DNA from: Plantago elongata
Lineage: Eukaryota; Streptophyta; Magnoliopsida; Lamiales; Plantaginaceae
Assembly: GCA_036897095.1 (NCBI GenBank)
Contig: JAYMSP010000022.1
Location: forward strand, 1 to 64,000
DNA length: 64,000 nt
Reading direction: 5' to 3'
Below are positions 1-11,202 of the stretch, in pieces. The notes under the pieces are model-generated. The model was given only the letters and a program-made list of their open reading frames with translations, made no database searches and had not been told where the DNA came from. Made by a program: the position numbers and the translations under genes. Within the stretch, counting starts at the first letter, position 1. The number at the start of each line of letters is the position of its first letter.

Positions 1-844
1 GATTAATCCTAATTGGATCCGATCCGGACGGATTAATTCGAATCCGATCCGAGCCATTCGGATCGGATTATGGGTCGACCCTCAGTTGATCCGAAACTTC
101 GGATCGGATTGGATCGCATTGATCCGAACTATCACCCCTATCCAACATAATGGGATATGTTTAGATCATTACATAAAATAGGAACACCCATAAGATGAAC
201 ACCGAAAGTTAAACAAGTACATACATATATACAACCAAGTTAGCTAATCAAAGATCACTCGTGTGAAAGGCAAGGCATGACGCATTGAAATCTCTTTCTT
301 TTTTGTTAGGCAGTCTACTCTGCTAAGAAGCAAAGGCACACAAGTTGCACCCCACGACATCGAAAATAAAATTATTTACAATGAGATGGAGTTCAAAAAA
401 AAATTTGCAGGCTATTAATTTGAAAAATAGAGGCGCATTGAATACCAAATTCACACAACTCTAAAGTCTGAATGAACGAGCTAAGCATTCTATCAAACAC
501 TTGATAGACAACCAAATCTCATACAACATATTCAAACGAAATCAGAAAACAACGAAACAGGTGGAAAAACAATACATCATAAGTAAAAAAAGGGAAGTAG
601 AACACGGAAGTCACAAAAACTCATCACTGAAAACTAAAACTAATAAACCAAGAGTTGTAATTAACTCGTAAATCAAAAGTCATGAATAAAGCATTTTACC
701 GAACACTCGATCAATGTTGGAAAAATAAAACTATCATCTCTTAAGACATGGGCCTGAGTAAATTACACCACTGGTAGAATAGGAACACCCATAATTAGGT
801 TCCTGAAATAAAACTCATCTACCTTCCCACTCGATCAACCAGCT

Positions 845-1165
845 GAAGACCAAAACAAATAAACATAAATAGTCTTCTTCGAACATAAAACAACATAAAC
901 CCGAAGACCAAAACAAATAAACATTAACAATCTAATGAGAATATAGCATTCGATGAAGACCAATACAAATAATCATAAAACTATCATCTTTGAATAAACT
1001 AAACTAACATAACACAACATGAACCTGAAGACCAAAACAAATAAACATAAACAATCGTATGAGAATATAGCTGCAAGATAAAGACCAAAATAAATATAAA
1101 CATAAAACTAACATAAATTTAAAACAACATAAACCTGAAGACCAAAACAAATAAACATAAATTGT
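845..1165. repeat. Imperfect tandem repeat, six copies of a GAAGACCAAAACAAATAAAC core
   Basis: A core beginning GAAGACCAAAACAAATAAAC recurs at about 845, 903, 955, 1027, 1081 and 1137, with spacings of about 50 to 70 bases. Longer shared blocks lie between copies: GAGAATATAG follows the copies at 903 and 1027, and ACAACATAAAC precedes several others. The array looks like a decayed minisatellite or the remains of a repeat-bearing element. No protein is encoded. Confidence 0.75.
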
Positions 1166-1760
1166 CGACATTGATCGATACATTCAGGATGAACTCATGA
1201 AACTGTTCATTCCAGATGATGATGTGTTAGAAAAACAGATCTAGAAGAAAAACAATCAAAAATGAACAAACATTAAAAAACAAGCAAAATCGAACAAACT
1301 GTAGAGCAAAAAATTGAAATATTAGGGTTTAACTTCAAATTGATAACTTGAAACTATTCATGAATGATGAGTAAGAAGATGCTAAGAGAAGAAGAGAAAC
1401 AAGCAAAATCGAAGAAATTCGTACATAATCGCCATACCTAGGATTTTCCTCGAGCCTTGTCATCTATGCGTTTGCATCTGGAAGAATATTTTGTTGATTG
1501 AACGTAAAATCATCTATTTATATTCTGGTTTTTCAAAACATCCAAAAATCGGTGGTTGAACCATGAACCACGAATTAATGAGTTTGGGGCCTAGTTTGAT
1601 TGTTTAGTCTCTCCATATCTCTCCTTTAGATAGCCTTTTAGGAGTCATATTAGTAAATTTTAGCAAGTTTCTAGATCTTTGAGATAAAATGTAAAATTGT
1701 ATATTTAATTACAAACATCAAATACGTAGAAACGCATATTATGTAAGCATAATGCATATT

Positions 1761-1763
<3 letters not shown>

Positions 1764-1792
<29 letters not shown>
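1764..1792. repeat. (AT)n microsatellite
   Basis: An uninterrupted run of about 14 AT dinucleotides in an already AT-rich context. Confidence 0.9.
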
Positions 1793-1796
<4 letters not shown>

Positions 1797-3176
1797 CATA
1801 TATTTTTTTAATGAAATTGTAATATTAAATTATCTCTAAGATAACAGCTTATTCGACTTTGAATTTATTATTTCCCACGTTATGGCAAGTTCTCTACCAT
1901 CTAGAGAAGTGTAAAGTATTAGAAATGGACAGTGGTGACGCGGTTGCCCGTAAGTTTGCCGGTAATTATACGTTAATTTGTACAATGATATGGATTGAGT
2001 CATTTTTAATTAATTACAAACACGTTAATTACGTGCATTATCTCATGTACCTACCCCTCAACAATGTCATTAGTAAATAGATTAACATAATTATATATGT
2101 CACCTACCAATCACCAATCTCTATAAAATTATCGTGCAGAAATAGCATTAAACTATTAACTCGCTTTAATTGAGGTTAGTGATAATGTCAGGTCGATTAT
2201 TAATTATTTTCTCCATTTTTTATAATTTGAACAACGGTATTGTAGATCCAAAAGCCAAGTAGTAGTTCAAGTAGTTAAAAATGTGAGAGATAGCCCGATA
2301 GGTTATGATTATTTCTTTCTCAATTTCTCTATAATATTCACTATGCGTTTAATTCAACAATATATTTTTACACTTAACATTCATCATCACTATATTATAC
2401 AAAATGTGTCACTTCAAATGTGTCATATATATACTCCAACATAAATTTCTTTCACTTATGTTCTTCATTTCGAATGGCCGAATCCCTCACTAATCTATAT
2501 TATCTTACCTGCAGTCCCCAAGAACAACATATGTAATGGATCTTGTTGTTGCAATGTTAGATTGTTCTAACGTATATATGAGATAGACATCTTATTATTC
2601 CTGAAATATGACGATAGGTGAGGGGACGAATCTATCTTATGGAAGCATACACCCTAAGTTTACACGGGGATCATGCAGTTCTTCATTTACCTATCTTCAA
2701 ATTCCATCATGTATTGTGTAATATCAAAACTGACAAAGTATTATGGGATAAACCCAAAATCACATAACCTAGATATTATGGGTTTAATTTGTAAGTTAAT
2801 GTTATTCAGTCGTCTAGCTATATCTGAATTTTAACTATCTGAAAAGCTATAATATTATCTGACAATCAGGTTATCAAATACCAACATATCTGCTATTATT
2901 GTCATAAAAAATCGATTGCACATGACTCTACGTTCGCACATATATAAATAATTGTTGTATAATATTTTTGAACTTAGATCCAAAAATTGGTCAATGATCC
3001 GGTTTGATATAATTAAGTAATTAACCATGAGTTAATCCACATGCCTACCTACCAATCTCAATCGTATCTTAGATTATCCATTAAAAAAATTAACCATCAA
3101 TAAACAAGTTTTCAACATGAATAATGGCTTTTAGATAATTGTAACAATTAATCAAGGCAATTGAGTCTAAAACCAT

Positions 3177-3184
3177 TATAAATA
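3177..3184 (+). promoter_or_regulatory. TATA box of the polyphenol oxidase gene
   Basis: TATAAATA lies about 53 bases upstream of the ATG at 3237. This leaves room for a short 5' leader of roughly 20-30 bases that contains no other ATG. Position and sequence fit a plant TATA box; the transcription start itself is inferred. Confidence 0.6.
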
Positions 3185-3236
3185 GTGAGGCAGTTTCATC
3201 TAAGTTCTTCACTACTCTCAACTCACAACCATCACA

Positions 3237-5003
3237 ATGGCTCATCAGCTCTCTTGTCTTTCTAACCTTTCTTCATCAACCAACTTGTCGAAACTACAGT
3301 ATCCCCCACGCCCTTTGTCCTACAAGCCAAAGCCATCCATTTTCCGAGTCAACAACTCCTCATCCTCCACCCCACCATCTGATGATGATGACAGTTTCAA
3401 AATCGACCGAAGGAAGATGGTTCTCGGTTTGGGGGCATCAAACCTCATCATCCCCGGTTCGAAAGCATTTGCCGCTGATGAGTTCGGTCCCATAAAACCA
3501 CCTAGTTTCACCTCATGCAGTACCCCAGTTGATGCCATCTCCGGAGGTGCCTTACCTGAGGGTACCGTATGTTGCCTTCCTCCAAGTGACAATGTCAAGG
3601 ATTTTGTTTTCCCTCCACCTACCAAACTTAAAAAAAGAAGGTCTGCACATAAGGCAGCCGAAGACATGCGAAAGTACTCCCAAGCCGTTGCTGAGATGAA
3701 AAGGCTCAGTGCACTCAATCCAGATGACCCCATTGGTTGGAATATGCAAGCTAATGTCCATTGTGCATACTGCAATCATGTTTACCATCAGACTGGAACT
3801 GACGCTGGCATACCGATCCAGGTCCATTTCAGTTGGTTGTTCTTCCCGTTCCACAGGTGGTACCTCTATTTCTATGAGAGGATCTTGGGGAGCCTGATTA
3901 ATGATCCAACTTTTGCATTGCCGTACTGGAACTGGGACAATCCGCAAGCTATGAGCATACCACCATTGTTCCAGGACCAAGGGCCTGTATATGGAGCATT
4001 GTATGATAGCAAACGTGACCAAACCAATGTGAATGGCTCCGTGATTGATTACTCATTCTCTGGTGCTACGGATGATGCTACCAAGCGTATCAACAACTGC
4101 ACCGCAATGAACACACAGATGGTAAGTGGGCTCAGCAGTGCCTATGACTTCATGGGCACACCATATTGCCAAGGAAGCACGGCCACTACAGCGGGACAAG
4201 GACAAATTGAGAGTAATTCACACGGTGGTATTCACTGGTTGGTTGGAGATCCAAGATCAGGGCCGCTACATGAAGACATGGGCAACTTCTATTCGGCTGG
4301 TCGAGATCCAGTGTTCTATAGTCACCATGGCAATGTGGACAGGCTATGGTCCATCTGGAGCGGTTTACCTACTGATTATGATAAGAAGATCACAAGTAAG
4401 AACTTCCTTGAGGCCTCTTTCTTGTTCTACAACGAGAACCGTGAGCTTGTCCGAGTCCAAGTCAAAGACTCTCTTGACCACCGCAAGATGGGGTATGTAT
4501 ACGAACATTCCGACATCAGTTGCTGGTTGCAGCGTAGGCGTACACCTCAGAGTGATGATGCCAAGAGCAAGATAAGTGATGCCAAAGCAAATGCTCCAAG
4601 TGCAGAGACGGTATTCCCTCTCAAGTTGAACAAAACCGTCAAGGTAGTTGTTAAGAAGGCCAAGACTGGGCAAGCTGATGAAATACTCGTGTTGGAAGAT
4701 ATCACACTGAAAAGCAATAGGTTTGTGAAGTTTGATGTCTTTGTGAACGATGAAGACGACGAGGACACTGACTTCACCAACTTGGACAAGGCAGCATACG
4801 TAGGGTCCTTCAGTCATGTGCCACTTGGAGGCGGAGACAGTACCGAAATCAAAACATTTACTCGCCTCAGACTAACAGAGCTGTACAACAACATGGATTT
4901 GGAGGGTGATGAGACCATAGTTGTGACGTTGGTTCCCAGGCGTACCAAACACGACCAAACTGTCACCATTGGTGCTATCAAGGTCATCGAGAACACCCCC
5001 TAG
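3237..5003 (+). CDS. Polyphenol oxidase (catechol oxidase), chloroplast thylakoid lumen
   Basis: Type-3 dicopper enzyme that oxidises o-diphenols to o-quinones, 588 residues in one exon, as is common for dicot PPOs. The N-terminus has a Ser-rich plastid transit region, then an acidic stretch, then RRKMVLGLGASNL (a twin-arginine thylakoid signal) ending near AFA-AD at about residue 80. CuA ligands are His175, His197 and His206, with Cys179 in HCAYC for the thioether bridge. CuB ligands are His329 and His333 plus His363 or His364 in the SHHGNVDR motif. PPO1_DWL follows (NFLEASF, here without the usual DWL), then the tyrosine motif GYVYE, and a C-terminal KFDV domain (VKFDVFVN). All copper ligands are present and the length is normal, so it should be active. 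H175 to H197 is 22 residues, one more than I recall for the sweet-potato enzyme. An AATAAA polyadenylation signal is at 5138-5143. Confidence 0.95.
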   Translation: MAHQLSCLSNLSSSTNLSKLQYPPRPLSYKPKPSIFRVNNSSSSTPPSDDDDSFKIDRRKMVLGLGASNLIIPGSKAFAADEFGPIKPPSFTSCSTPVDAISGGALPEGTVCCLPPSDNVKDFVFPPPTKLKKRRSAHKAAEDMRKYSQAVAEMKRLSALNPDDPIGWNMQANVHCAYCNHVYHQTGTDAGIPIQVHFSWLFFPFHRWYLYFYERILGSLINDPTFALPYWNWDNPQAMSIPPLFQDQGPVYGALYDSKRDQTNVNGSVIDYSFSGATDDATKRINNCTAMNTQMVSGLSSAYDFMGTPYCQGSTATTAGQGQIESNSHGGIHWLVGDPRSGPLHEDMGNFYSAGRDPVFYSHHGNVDRLWSIWSGLPTDYDKKITSKNFLEASFLFYNENRELVRVQVKDSLDHRKMGYVYEHSDISCWLQRRRTPQSDDAKSKISDAKANAPSAETVFPLKLNKTVKVVVKKAKTGQADEILVLEDITLKSNRFVKFDVFVNDEDDEDTDFTNLDKAAYVGSFSHVPLGGGDSTEIKTFTRLRLTELYNNMDLEGDETIVVTLVPRRTKHDQTVTIGAIKVIENTP

Positions 5004-5137
5004 TCTCGAATGGTGTTCTCATCTTCGTCTTCAGCATAATCAATGATTATGGTGTCACATTTCCATTGTATCATCTCATGAGAAGTTTGAGGGTGTTGTT
5101 TGCTTTCGCATGAATTGTGTACTCTTTTGAGTACTTG

Positions 5138-5143
5138 AATAAA
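5138..5143 (+). terminator. Polyadenylation signal after polyphenol oxidase
   Basis: AATAAA about 135 bases after the stop codon at 5003, at a usual distance for a plant 3' UTR. The cleavage site is not identifiable by eye. Confidence 0.55.
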
Positions 5144-5837
5144 ATGTACTCCTATCCTGTTTGATTTCTTCATATTGAACTTGCATTTTGAACTTAGTAT
5201 GCATCTGAAATATAACCATTTTGCTGTAGCTACGAATGCTTCCTTATCAGTGATTAACCAAATTAAATGTACGCTAGTATTGGTAGTTTTATGATGTGCT
5301 ACAAAGAAACATATATACAAACTGGAAAAATTGAAAATCGAGTTCTAGCTAAAAATCTCGGATAGAGATCCTTCTCTGCCAATTGGATTAATACGCGGAT
5401 CAGACTTTCTGATTTTTCTTTGTTTGGTAAACCCTAATTTCTGAAATTGATTATGTATTTGGGGGTTTTCTTGATCTGGTACCGCTGGTGTAGCAAGACT
5501 TACCATGAGATCAAAGCTGAGTTTGGCCTTAACGAACTAGGGGAAATTAAATAGCATTAAAACTGCAGGTACATGAAATTTTCGGATATGTTCAATTGTG
5601 ATTTGGACTATATAATAGTACAATCCATACACAACGTTATGTGAAGTTTATGATAAACTATTATTATTTTGTGATTGTACTATAAGCAAATTCATAATAA
5701 CGAAAAATATGTGACTGCATAATGTGTATTGTGTTGTCACGGTACCATATACAATATTATTGTGTTGTGACTGTACCATGATACAAGATGAAAAAATTGA
5801 GAAATTAGTAACAAAAAAAAACTTACTCTCAGGGAAT

Positions 5838-5995
5838 TTGAAGGCGGAGGTGGGTGGTGGTGGTGCGGATCTAAAAGTGGAAGTTCGGATGTGGTGGTGT
5901 GGGAGGGACGGTGGTGGTGGAAGGTTGTGGTGGGTGGTCGTCGAAGGCAGTGGAAGGAGGAGGTATGTGGTTGTTGGAGGACGATGGTGATGGAG
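5838..5995. repeat. GGT/GGA-rich low-complexity tract
   Basis: Strongly strand-biased G-rich sequence made of GGTGG, GGTGGT and GGAGG units, embedded in AT-rich DNA. Long open frames on both strands (Gly/Val-rich forward, His/Pro-rich reverse) follow from the repeat and are not taken as genes. Many GG and GGG runs make G-quadruplex formation possible. Confidence 0.7.
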
Positions 5996-6563
5996 ACCGC
6001 CTCTAGATTGAGCACATAGTATCAAAAAAATCTATATATTTCTTTGAGATATCTAGACCGGTCAGACTCATAAGTAAAGTTTAAGAATGGTCCATGTAAG
6101 ACAGGCTAGTGTACAAAATTAACCTCCTCCTTACTCAGTTTAAATGTCAAGGGTGCAAGGAATACTTTTTTAGGAGTGAGAAATAAAAACTTTCTTTACA
6201 AGAAGTTTGCTTCTTTCTTTAAATAATTCCCTATGTTAATTTGTTTGGTGCTCTACCAAACATACAAACAAATTTTACCACAATAACTATAATTATGAGA
6301 AATTGGTAATTAACAATCCATTCTTGCCGCAAACTTAGGAAACAAAATTAATTTTTAATATTATTTCTACTAGATTGACAAAATAGTATATAAAATACCA
6401 TTATTTATGTATGTCATAATGGTAAATATGCAATTTTCACTAAATATCTAGAATGGTATGTTGCAGTCAAAGTGTGTATAAAAGCACGTCTATAATAGTA
6501 AATACACATTACGATCGTATATCAAAATAATAGATGTAAATAAGAGAAACTGTTCGAAAAGTC

Positions 6564-6654
6564 TTGAGAGTCCTATAAAAAAAAATTCAGTCGCACAATT
6601 TACAATTTATACACAAAGCTGCACAATTAGCATACAATATTGCAGGACTCTCAA
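6564..6654. repeat. Small hairpin element with 11-bp inverted ends
   Basis: The perfect inverted repeat TTGAGAGTCCT (6564-6574) and AGGACTCTCAA (6644-6654) encloses about 70 bases containing ATTCAGTCGCACAATTTA. A diverged relative lies at about 21655-21830, with the same order of motifs: an ATTCAACCGTACAATTA block, ACGCTGTATAATTA, AATATTGCAA and ACTCTCA. Two dispersed copies with terminal inversion fit a short MITE or foldback family. No target duplication was clear. Confidence 0.6.
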
Positions 6655-7157
6655 ATCTCCCGTAAAAAATTGAACTTTCACAATACAATTTTTTGTATAT
6701 AAATTATTATTGTATAGTACATACTTTGATGCTTTAAAGTTATTATATAATTTTATGGTTAACAATTTAATGACTACTTGATTTTGAAATTAATTTTTAA
6801 TAAGTGAGGGTACTAGTGTCACTAATGTTTGAGTGTTATTATGTTGTAGTGAAAGTTTTTGCAAAAATGGTTGTGGAAAAGTATAATACCTAATTTTTTA
6901 TAGTGATCATACATGATTTGTATTAACCTGGATTCCCCAAATCAAGACAACCATTTCAAATTCATTTGGATTAGACGGACACAATTTCATCCTTGTGTTT
7001 TCTGCATTCAAGCCTTAAGCAGGTTTCAAGTTTCTTGATTATAGCAAGAGCAATTGTGCCGATGAGAAGATTACCAAACTAATCTTTGCGGCTTTTTCTC
7101 CATCTCCATTCTTCCTAGAAAATCTTCTACATTCTCAATTCATAACTCTAACACTAA

Positions 7158-7314
7158 GGGGTTATTTGGTAAACAATTGTAATCGGTCCATTTGACTCGA
7201 TGAACAGTGATTTGATCTAAAATACACTTTAAATACTCCCATTTCAATTTCATTCCAAACACAATTCACCAAAATTCACTCAAATGTCCATTCAAATTTT
7301 ATACCAACTAGCCC
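7158..7314. mobile_element. Tourist-like (PIF/Harbinger) MITE
   Basis: 157 bp flanked by TAA direct repeats (7155-7157 and 7315-7317). Terminal inverted repeats are GGGGTTATTTGGTA on the left and, reverse-complemented, GGGCTAGTTGGTA on the right. The 3-bp TAA target duplication and G-rich ends are diagnostic of PIF/Harbinger-derived MITEs. Non-coding. Confidence 0.75.
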
Positions 7315-9923
7315 TAAATTAATCAAATTCCCAACCTCGCCATGGAAATATGCAAGTCATTTTATGCACAATCAATTGACACAGTTCACCGGCACCCTCT
7401 CCTCCCATGATGACGAGTCAAAATGGGACATTAGTTGGATGACATGAGCCGAAAAGAAGCGAATCATCATAATTAAATTTGAACTAACTACTTTAAACAC
7501 AACATGCATTCTCCTGCTCACCTATTCTACAATCTTTTATATATATAAATGAAAAAAGAATAATATTGGGGTGGACACCGGACAAAAAAGCCGATGATTT
7601 TATAGAATGCACGAGTACTGATATTATTTTCAAACTAAAGGAGTTCTAAAAAAAGCAATGATACTCAAAAAGTTGGAATAAGAACCAATACAATTTAGGT
7701 AAGTTGCACCAAAAAAAGATTAAAGATGGATTGATCGATGCCATTCTTCATGGGTATGAATAGCGTAGTTTATAATAATTTACGTACTAAGCTTTAATTC
7801 CATCTGCTTTTCCTGAACTCTAGTGCTCGATTGATGTGGTCATGCCTTAAAATTAAAATACTCTAATGCGATCAACTGTTAATTGTGAAATGAGCTCACG
7901 TCAAAATAAAATTTAACTTTAATCTTTAAATATATCATAAAATCTTAGAGTGATACAAATAGAGCATCTAAAGTAATTTACAATAATTATAAGTACTATG
8001 TACATAATAATTAAGAAGAATTAACTCTTTGATTTGGGTTTAGGGAAGTGATTAGATGAAGTATGAATGTATAGTAGTCCAGTTTGAACGATTAGATGAA
8101 GTATAATGTTTCAGTTTAAACTTAATGTTCATGGAAAAGCTTATTTGTTATTAATGCAACATCTTGGTGCCTGCTTAGAATTTGATGGACTAGGATTGTT
8201 ATAAAAGCAACTAGGGAGACCTTGTGAGCGAACGCATCTAGAAAAGTTTAATTTTAAATTGTTCGTGCAAAATTTAACGACCTTCTAATATTTCTTTTCA
8301 TTTATGTAAATTGCATATCTACATCCAAATCAATCAAATAAAATGTACTGCACTTATATGGAAATGATTCAATCATTTCATATATAAACAACACATTATT
8401 CATGTTTAATCATGAAATAACAAAAAGAAAGAAAATAAACACTTGTCACGCGTAGAGTGAGAAGCGTTTTCTAGTATATATATGTATATGGGTACAATTT
8501 CATGCGATAAAATAGTACAATTAATTGAAAGACTAAGAATTTAATATCAATTGATTTTGTAACTTTTTTTTTGAGAACTTACCGAACGTGGCAGCGTAGG
8601 ACTTGAACAAGAAGAATGTTAAAAGCGAAAATTAAGGTTTTAGAACTCTTTATATAGAGTAATAAGTGGGCTCGGGCCTAAATAATATGAAAAATTGGGT
8701 TGAAATAGTACGAGCTCCGGTCCATTATAAAACTATTAATTTAAAATAATAATATAAAGTAAAATGTACGAGTTCTTATAGATGTTCTATCTATAATAAT
8801 TGTACGATATATCGGGAGGATAACTATTTATTAGATGTTGGGACTCTATCGATATAGTTAGGGTTCATTATCTCAAACTGAAGATTATTAAAGATGATTT
8901 AGATGAACATTCAACTATCTCCCTGCCGTTTTAGTTAGTATACAACATTCTTCTATTCTCCAGTAGCTTAGAGAATACCACTCACTAAATTTATCATATC
9001 ATCATATTTTATCAATAATAACTTTACATGCTAAATTGGTCTCCACTTCGTATTGGACCATCGAATTGGCAGCCCAATAAACACTTGTTTTTTCTTTACG
9101 GCCCAATCCGTTTTTTCTGTCCGACTTTCCTTTTTGTGTTCAAATAACTTCAATTCATGAAAAGATTCAAATTTAATATGTATGTCGAGTCTATTATATG
9201 TGTTGACACGGAATCGGTAGAATGTATTTAGCATGATGGAGATTGGATTGGTCATATGATGAGACAACGAGGATAAAGTGTGATTAGTGACATGTATACA
9301 CTGAACAGATTCATTATGCATAAGTTAAGCATATGTTCCATCCTTAACCTAATTCTATACCCAAATATAATGGATTGGATTTGATTTGATCATGATTAAT
9401 GACACCATTATGTGAAAATTCGATACCGAGGTCATGACTTGTTCATTGCATGAATTGACACATCACACTTGCTTGCTCTAGTCTAGATCATGTAATAAAC
9501 TTTCTAGCATCCATCCCCCTATTCTTAACTCGCATATGAAATGTATTTTTACTGAAAATGAAATGAATTACGATATTCAACTGTAATTATCTTAATTGAA
9601 TCGAATTGAACTGAATTGATATTTTGATATAAAATATAACTAGTTATGGCCGAATGGGAGATTGTAATGTATCTGGTTCAAAAAGTTGATAATACTCGGT
9701 ACACGCTAGATTATTGAAAATGAAATTAATTTTAATCCAGAAATGGTACCAGTTTTGGAGCCATTGAATGTCTGTTTGGAGCAGTAATGGTGATAGTAAT
9801 TAGTTCTGCAAAATAGGAACTGGGCAGGTTTCTAACAAAGCCAAAAGCTTCTGCAACATGACCATACCATATTTTCTTCTTGTCTGAGCATCTTGAAAAA
9901 CTATAATTCAATTCACAAAAATC

Positions 9924-10057
9924 TCAAAAATGGGTCTTGTTTTGGTTCCTTCTCATGTGTCTTTTCAGCACAGCATAAATTGCAGCAGAGCTTCCAATTA
10001 AAGGCCATGTAAGTATGTAACAGTAGCCGCCAATGGCACCGCCGTACACCTGTCTGC
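9924..10057 (-). CDS. Orphan exon-like segment, small membrane protein C-terminus
   Basis: The minus strand has an acceptor-like AAAACAG followed by 134 bases of open frame ending in TGA. It encodes RQVYGGAIGGYCYILTWPLI, then GSSAAIYAVLKRHMRR and a basic tail. One hydrophobic segment followed by a basic cytosolic tail looks like a real last exon, and the codons look unlike the AT-rich surroundings. I do not recognise the family, and no upstream exon was found towards 11.7 kb. It may be the last exon of an unrecognised gene or a captured fragment. A (TTCTAA)n hexamer run sits directly upstream at about 10074-10097. Confidence 0.35.
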
Positions 10058-10073
10058 CTGTTTTAATCCACTT

Positions 10074-10097
10074 TCTAATTCTAATTCTAATTCTAAT
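10074..10097. repeat. (TTCTAA)n hexanucleotide microsatellite
   Basis: About four head-to-tail copies of TTCTAA with one change at the distal end, adjoining the exon-like segment at 9924-10057. On the minus strand this encodes alternating Arg-Ile, an artefact of the repeat. Confidence 0.8.
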
Positions 10098-10820
10098 CCT
10101 CCAACATACATAATTAAGCATGCTTAAAAAAGAAACAAAATATATACACCTACTTAAACATTCTTTATTGTTTTGAATCCAGACTTAATTGACACTAACG
10201 GTACATTTACCGCTCTTTAATTCTTCAATCAATTACAATTTTACATTGATGAAAATCACAATTAAAGGAATGTCAAAAAACTTATTGACATTGAATTTGA
10301 ACGTATATGGAAAATGTCACTTATATTGTTATACCGAGGATTGTGATCTATACTATCGTGAGATTTACATTGTAAAATCTTGAATTTTTTAATATTTTAT
10401 ATAAATTAAACAAGGCAACGAGTAATATTATGTATCGACCGTACCTTAAAACCCAATATTTCAAAGCTCAAAAGTTAAAGGGAAAAAATTAAAACCCCAT
10501 AACAACTCATAAATCTAAAATTTATAATATATGAGAGTATTCCATAGTATTACTGTAAGTTCGATAATAAGTATATGATATAGAATGGTAAATGTTATTT
10601 TTACTTATCATAGAGATTAAATTTAAATTTTAAGTATGCCTTTGAATAAACTGGTTGCAGGGTTTGAAGGGGAAATTAATATGGGTATTTTCATCTGTTA
10701 TTATTGAACTAGTATAAGTTATATTTTTTTATCTAAGAATATAATAAAATTTTTTTAATCAAATCAATTTTTAATTTAAATTAATTCACTTTAATCCAAC
10801 TAAGTTCATAAGAGAGTAAT

Positions 10821-10956
10821 GTTGTGTTCTCTTCAATTGAGATTTATTGAATTTAACTGAACTGAATTGGACTGAACTGGAATAAGATATAAATTATAAC
10901 TAAGTCGAGCTAAACTGAACTAGACTAAAGTGATTTTCAGTTAAAGAGAACACAAC
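10821..10956. mobile_element. MITE with perfect 13-bp terminal inverted repeats
   Basis: 136 bp bounded by GTTGTGTTCTCTT (10821-10833) and its exact reverse complement AAGAGAACACAAC (10944-10956). The interior is built from ACTGAACTGAATTG-type words. Related CAGTTCAGTTCAG-rich stretches occur at about 18175-18330 and 52318-52590, with a weaker one near 9560-9640. The superfamily is not clear because no convincing target duplication could be read. Non-coding. Confidence 0.7.
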
Positions 10957-10972
10957 TTAAGTCAATCTCTAA

Positions 10973-11202
10973 GGGGCTGATTGGCATGCGACTTAAATGA
11001 CCCGATTTAAATGCCTGAATAGTGATTGAATTGTAGTGGGATTGTTAAAATTGTGTTTGGTATAGAATTGTAATTGGATAGGGTATTATAGATTTATAAT
11101 ATAGGTAGAGAAAAATGTTACTACTGTAGAGTCATTTCGATCTTCGACAAAATTCTCAAGTAGCATCCAAACGGATATTTGAATGCTACTCCAATCCACC
11201 CC
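10973..11202. mobile_element. Tourist-like MITE, copy A
   Basis: 230 bp flanked by TAA repeats (10970-10972 and 11203-11205). Ends are GGGGCTGATTGG on the left and, reverse-complemented, GGGGTGGATTGG on the right. It matches the element at 18835-19060 in the opposite orientation over nearly its whole length, with shared internal words such as GTGGGATTGTTAAAATTGT and GTAGCATCCAAA. PIF/Harbinger-type by its TAA duplication. Non-coding. Confidence 0.85.

Larger units (their letters stand above)
1..3176. other. Intergenic region, no gene seen
   Basis: AT-rich DNA with no convincing reading frame. It contains a degenerate GATCCGA-rich tract at about 1-130 and an exact 17-bp direct repeat (AATAGGAACACCCATAA) at 177-193 and 778-794. 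It also holds the imperfect tandem array at 845-1165 and an (AT)n microsatellite at 1764-1792. The stretch from about 1800 to 3170 shows only low-complexity sequence and presumably includes the distal promoter of the polyphenol oxidase gene. Short frames such as the one at 1859-2080 have no codon bias or domain. Confidence 0.6.
5330..9920. other. Intergenic region, repeats only
   Basis: No gene recognised. It contains a GGT/GGA-rich tract (5838-5995), a 91-bp hairpin element (6564-6654) and a Tourist-like MITE (7158-7314). Otherwise it is AT-rich single-copy-looking DNA. At about 8566-8620 there is a T-run followed by a B-box-like GTTCAAGTCC on the minus strand, too weak to call a SINE. The minus-strand frame at 9031-9321 has no recognisable domain. 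Confidence 0.55.

Noticed and set aside
3320-4817. Long minus-strand and alternative-frame ORFs inside the polyphenol oxidase gene (for example 3320-3775, 3552-4022, 4365-4817)
   Set aside because: They overlap a complete, conserved coding sequence and have no domain of their own; shadows of the real frame.
5648-6025. Overlapping His/Pro-rich and Gly/Val-rich frames at 5648-6025
   Set aside because: Produced by the GGT/GGA-rich tract; the composition is repeat-driven on both strands.
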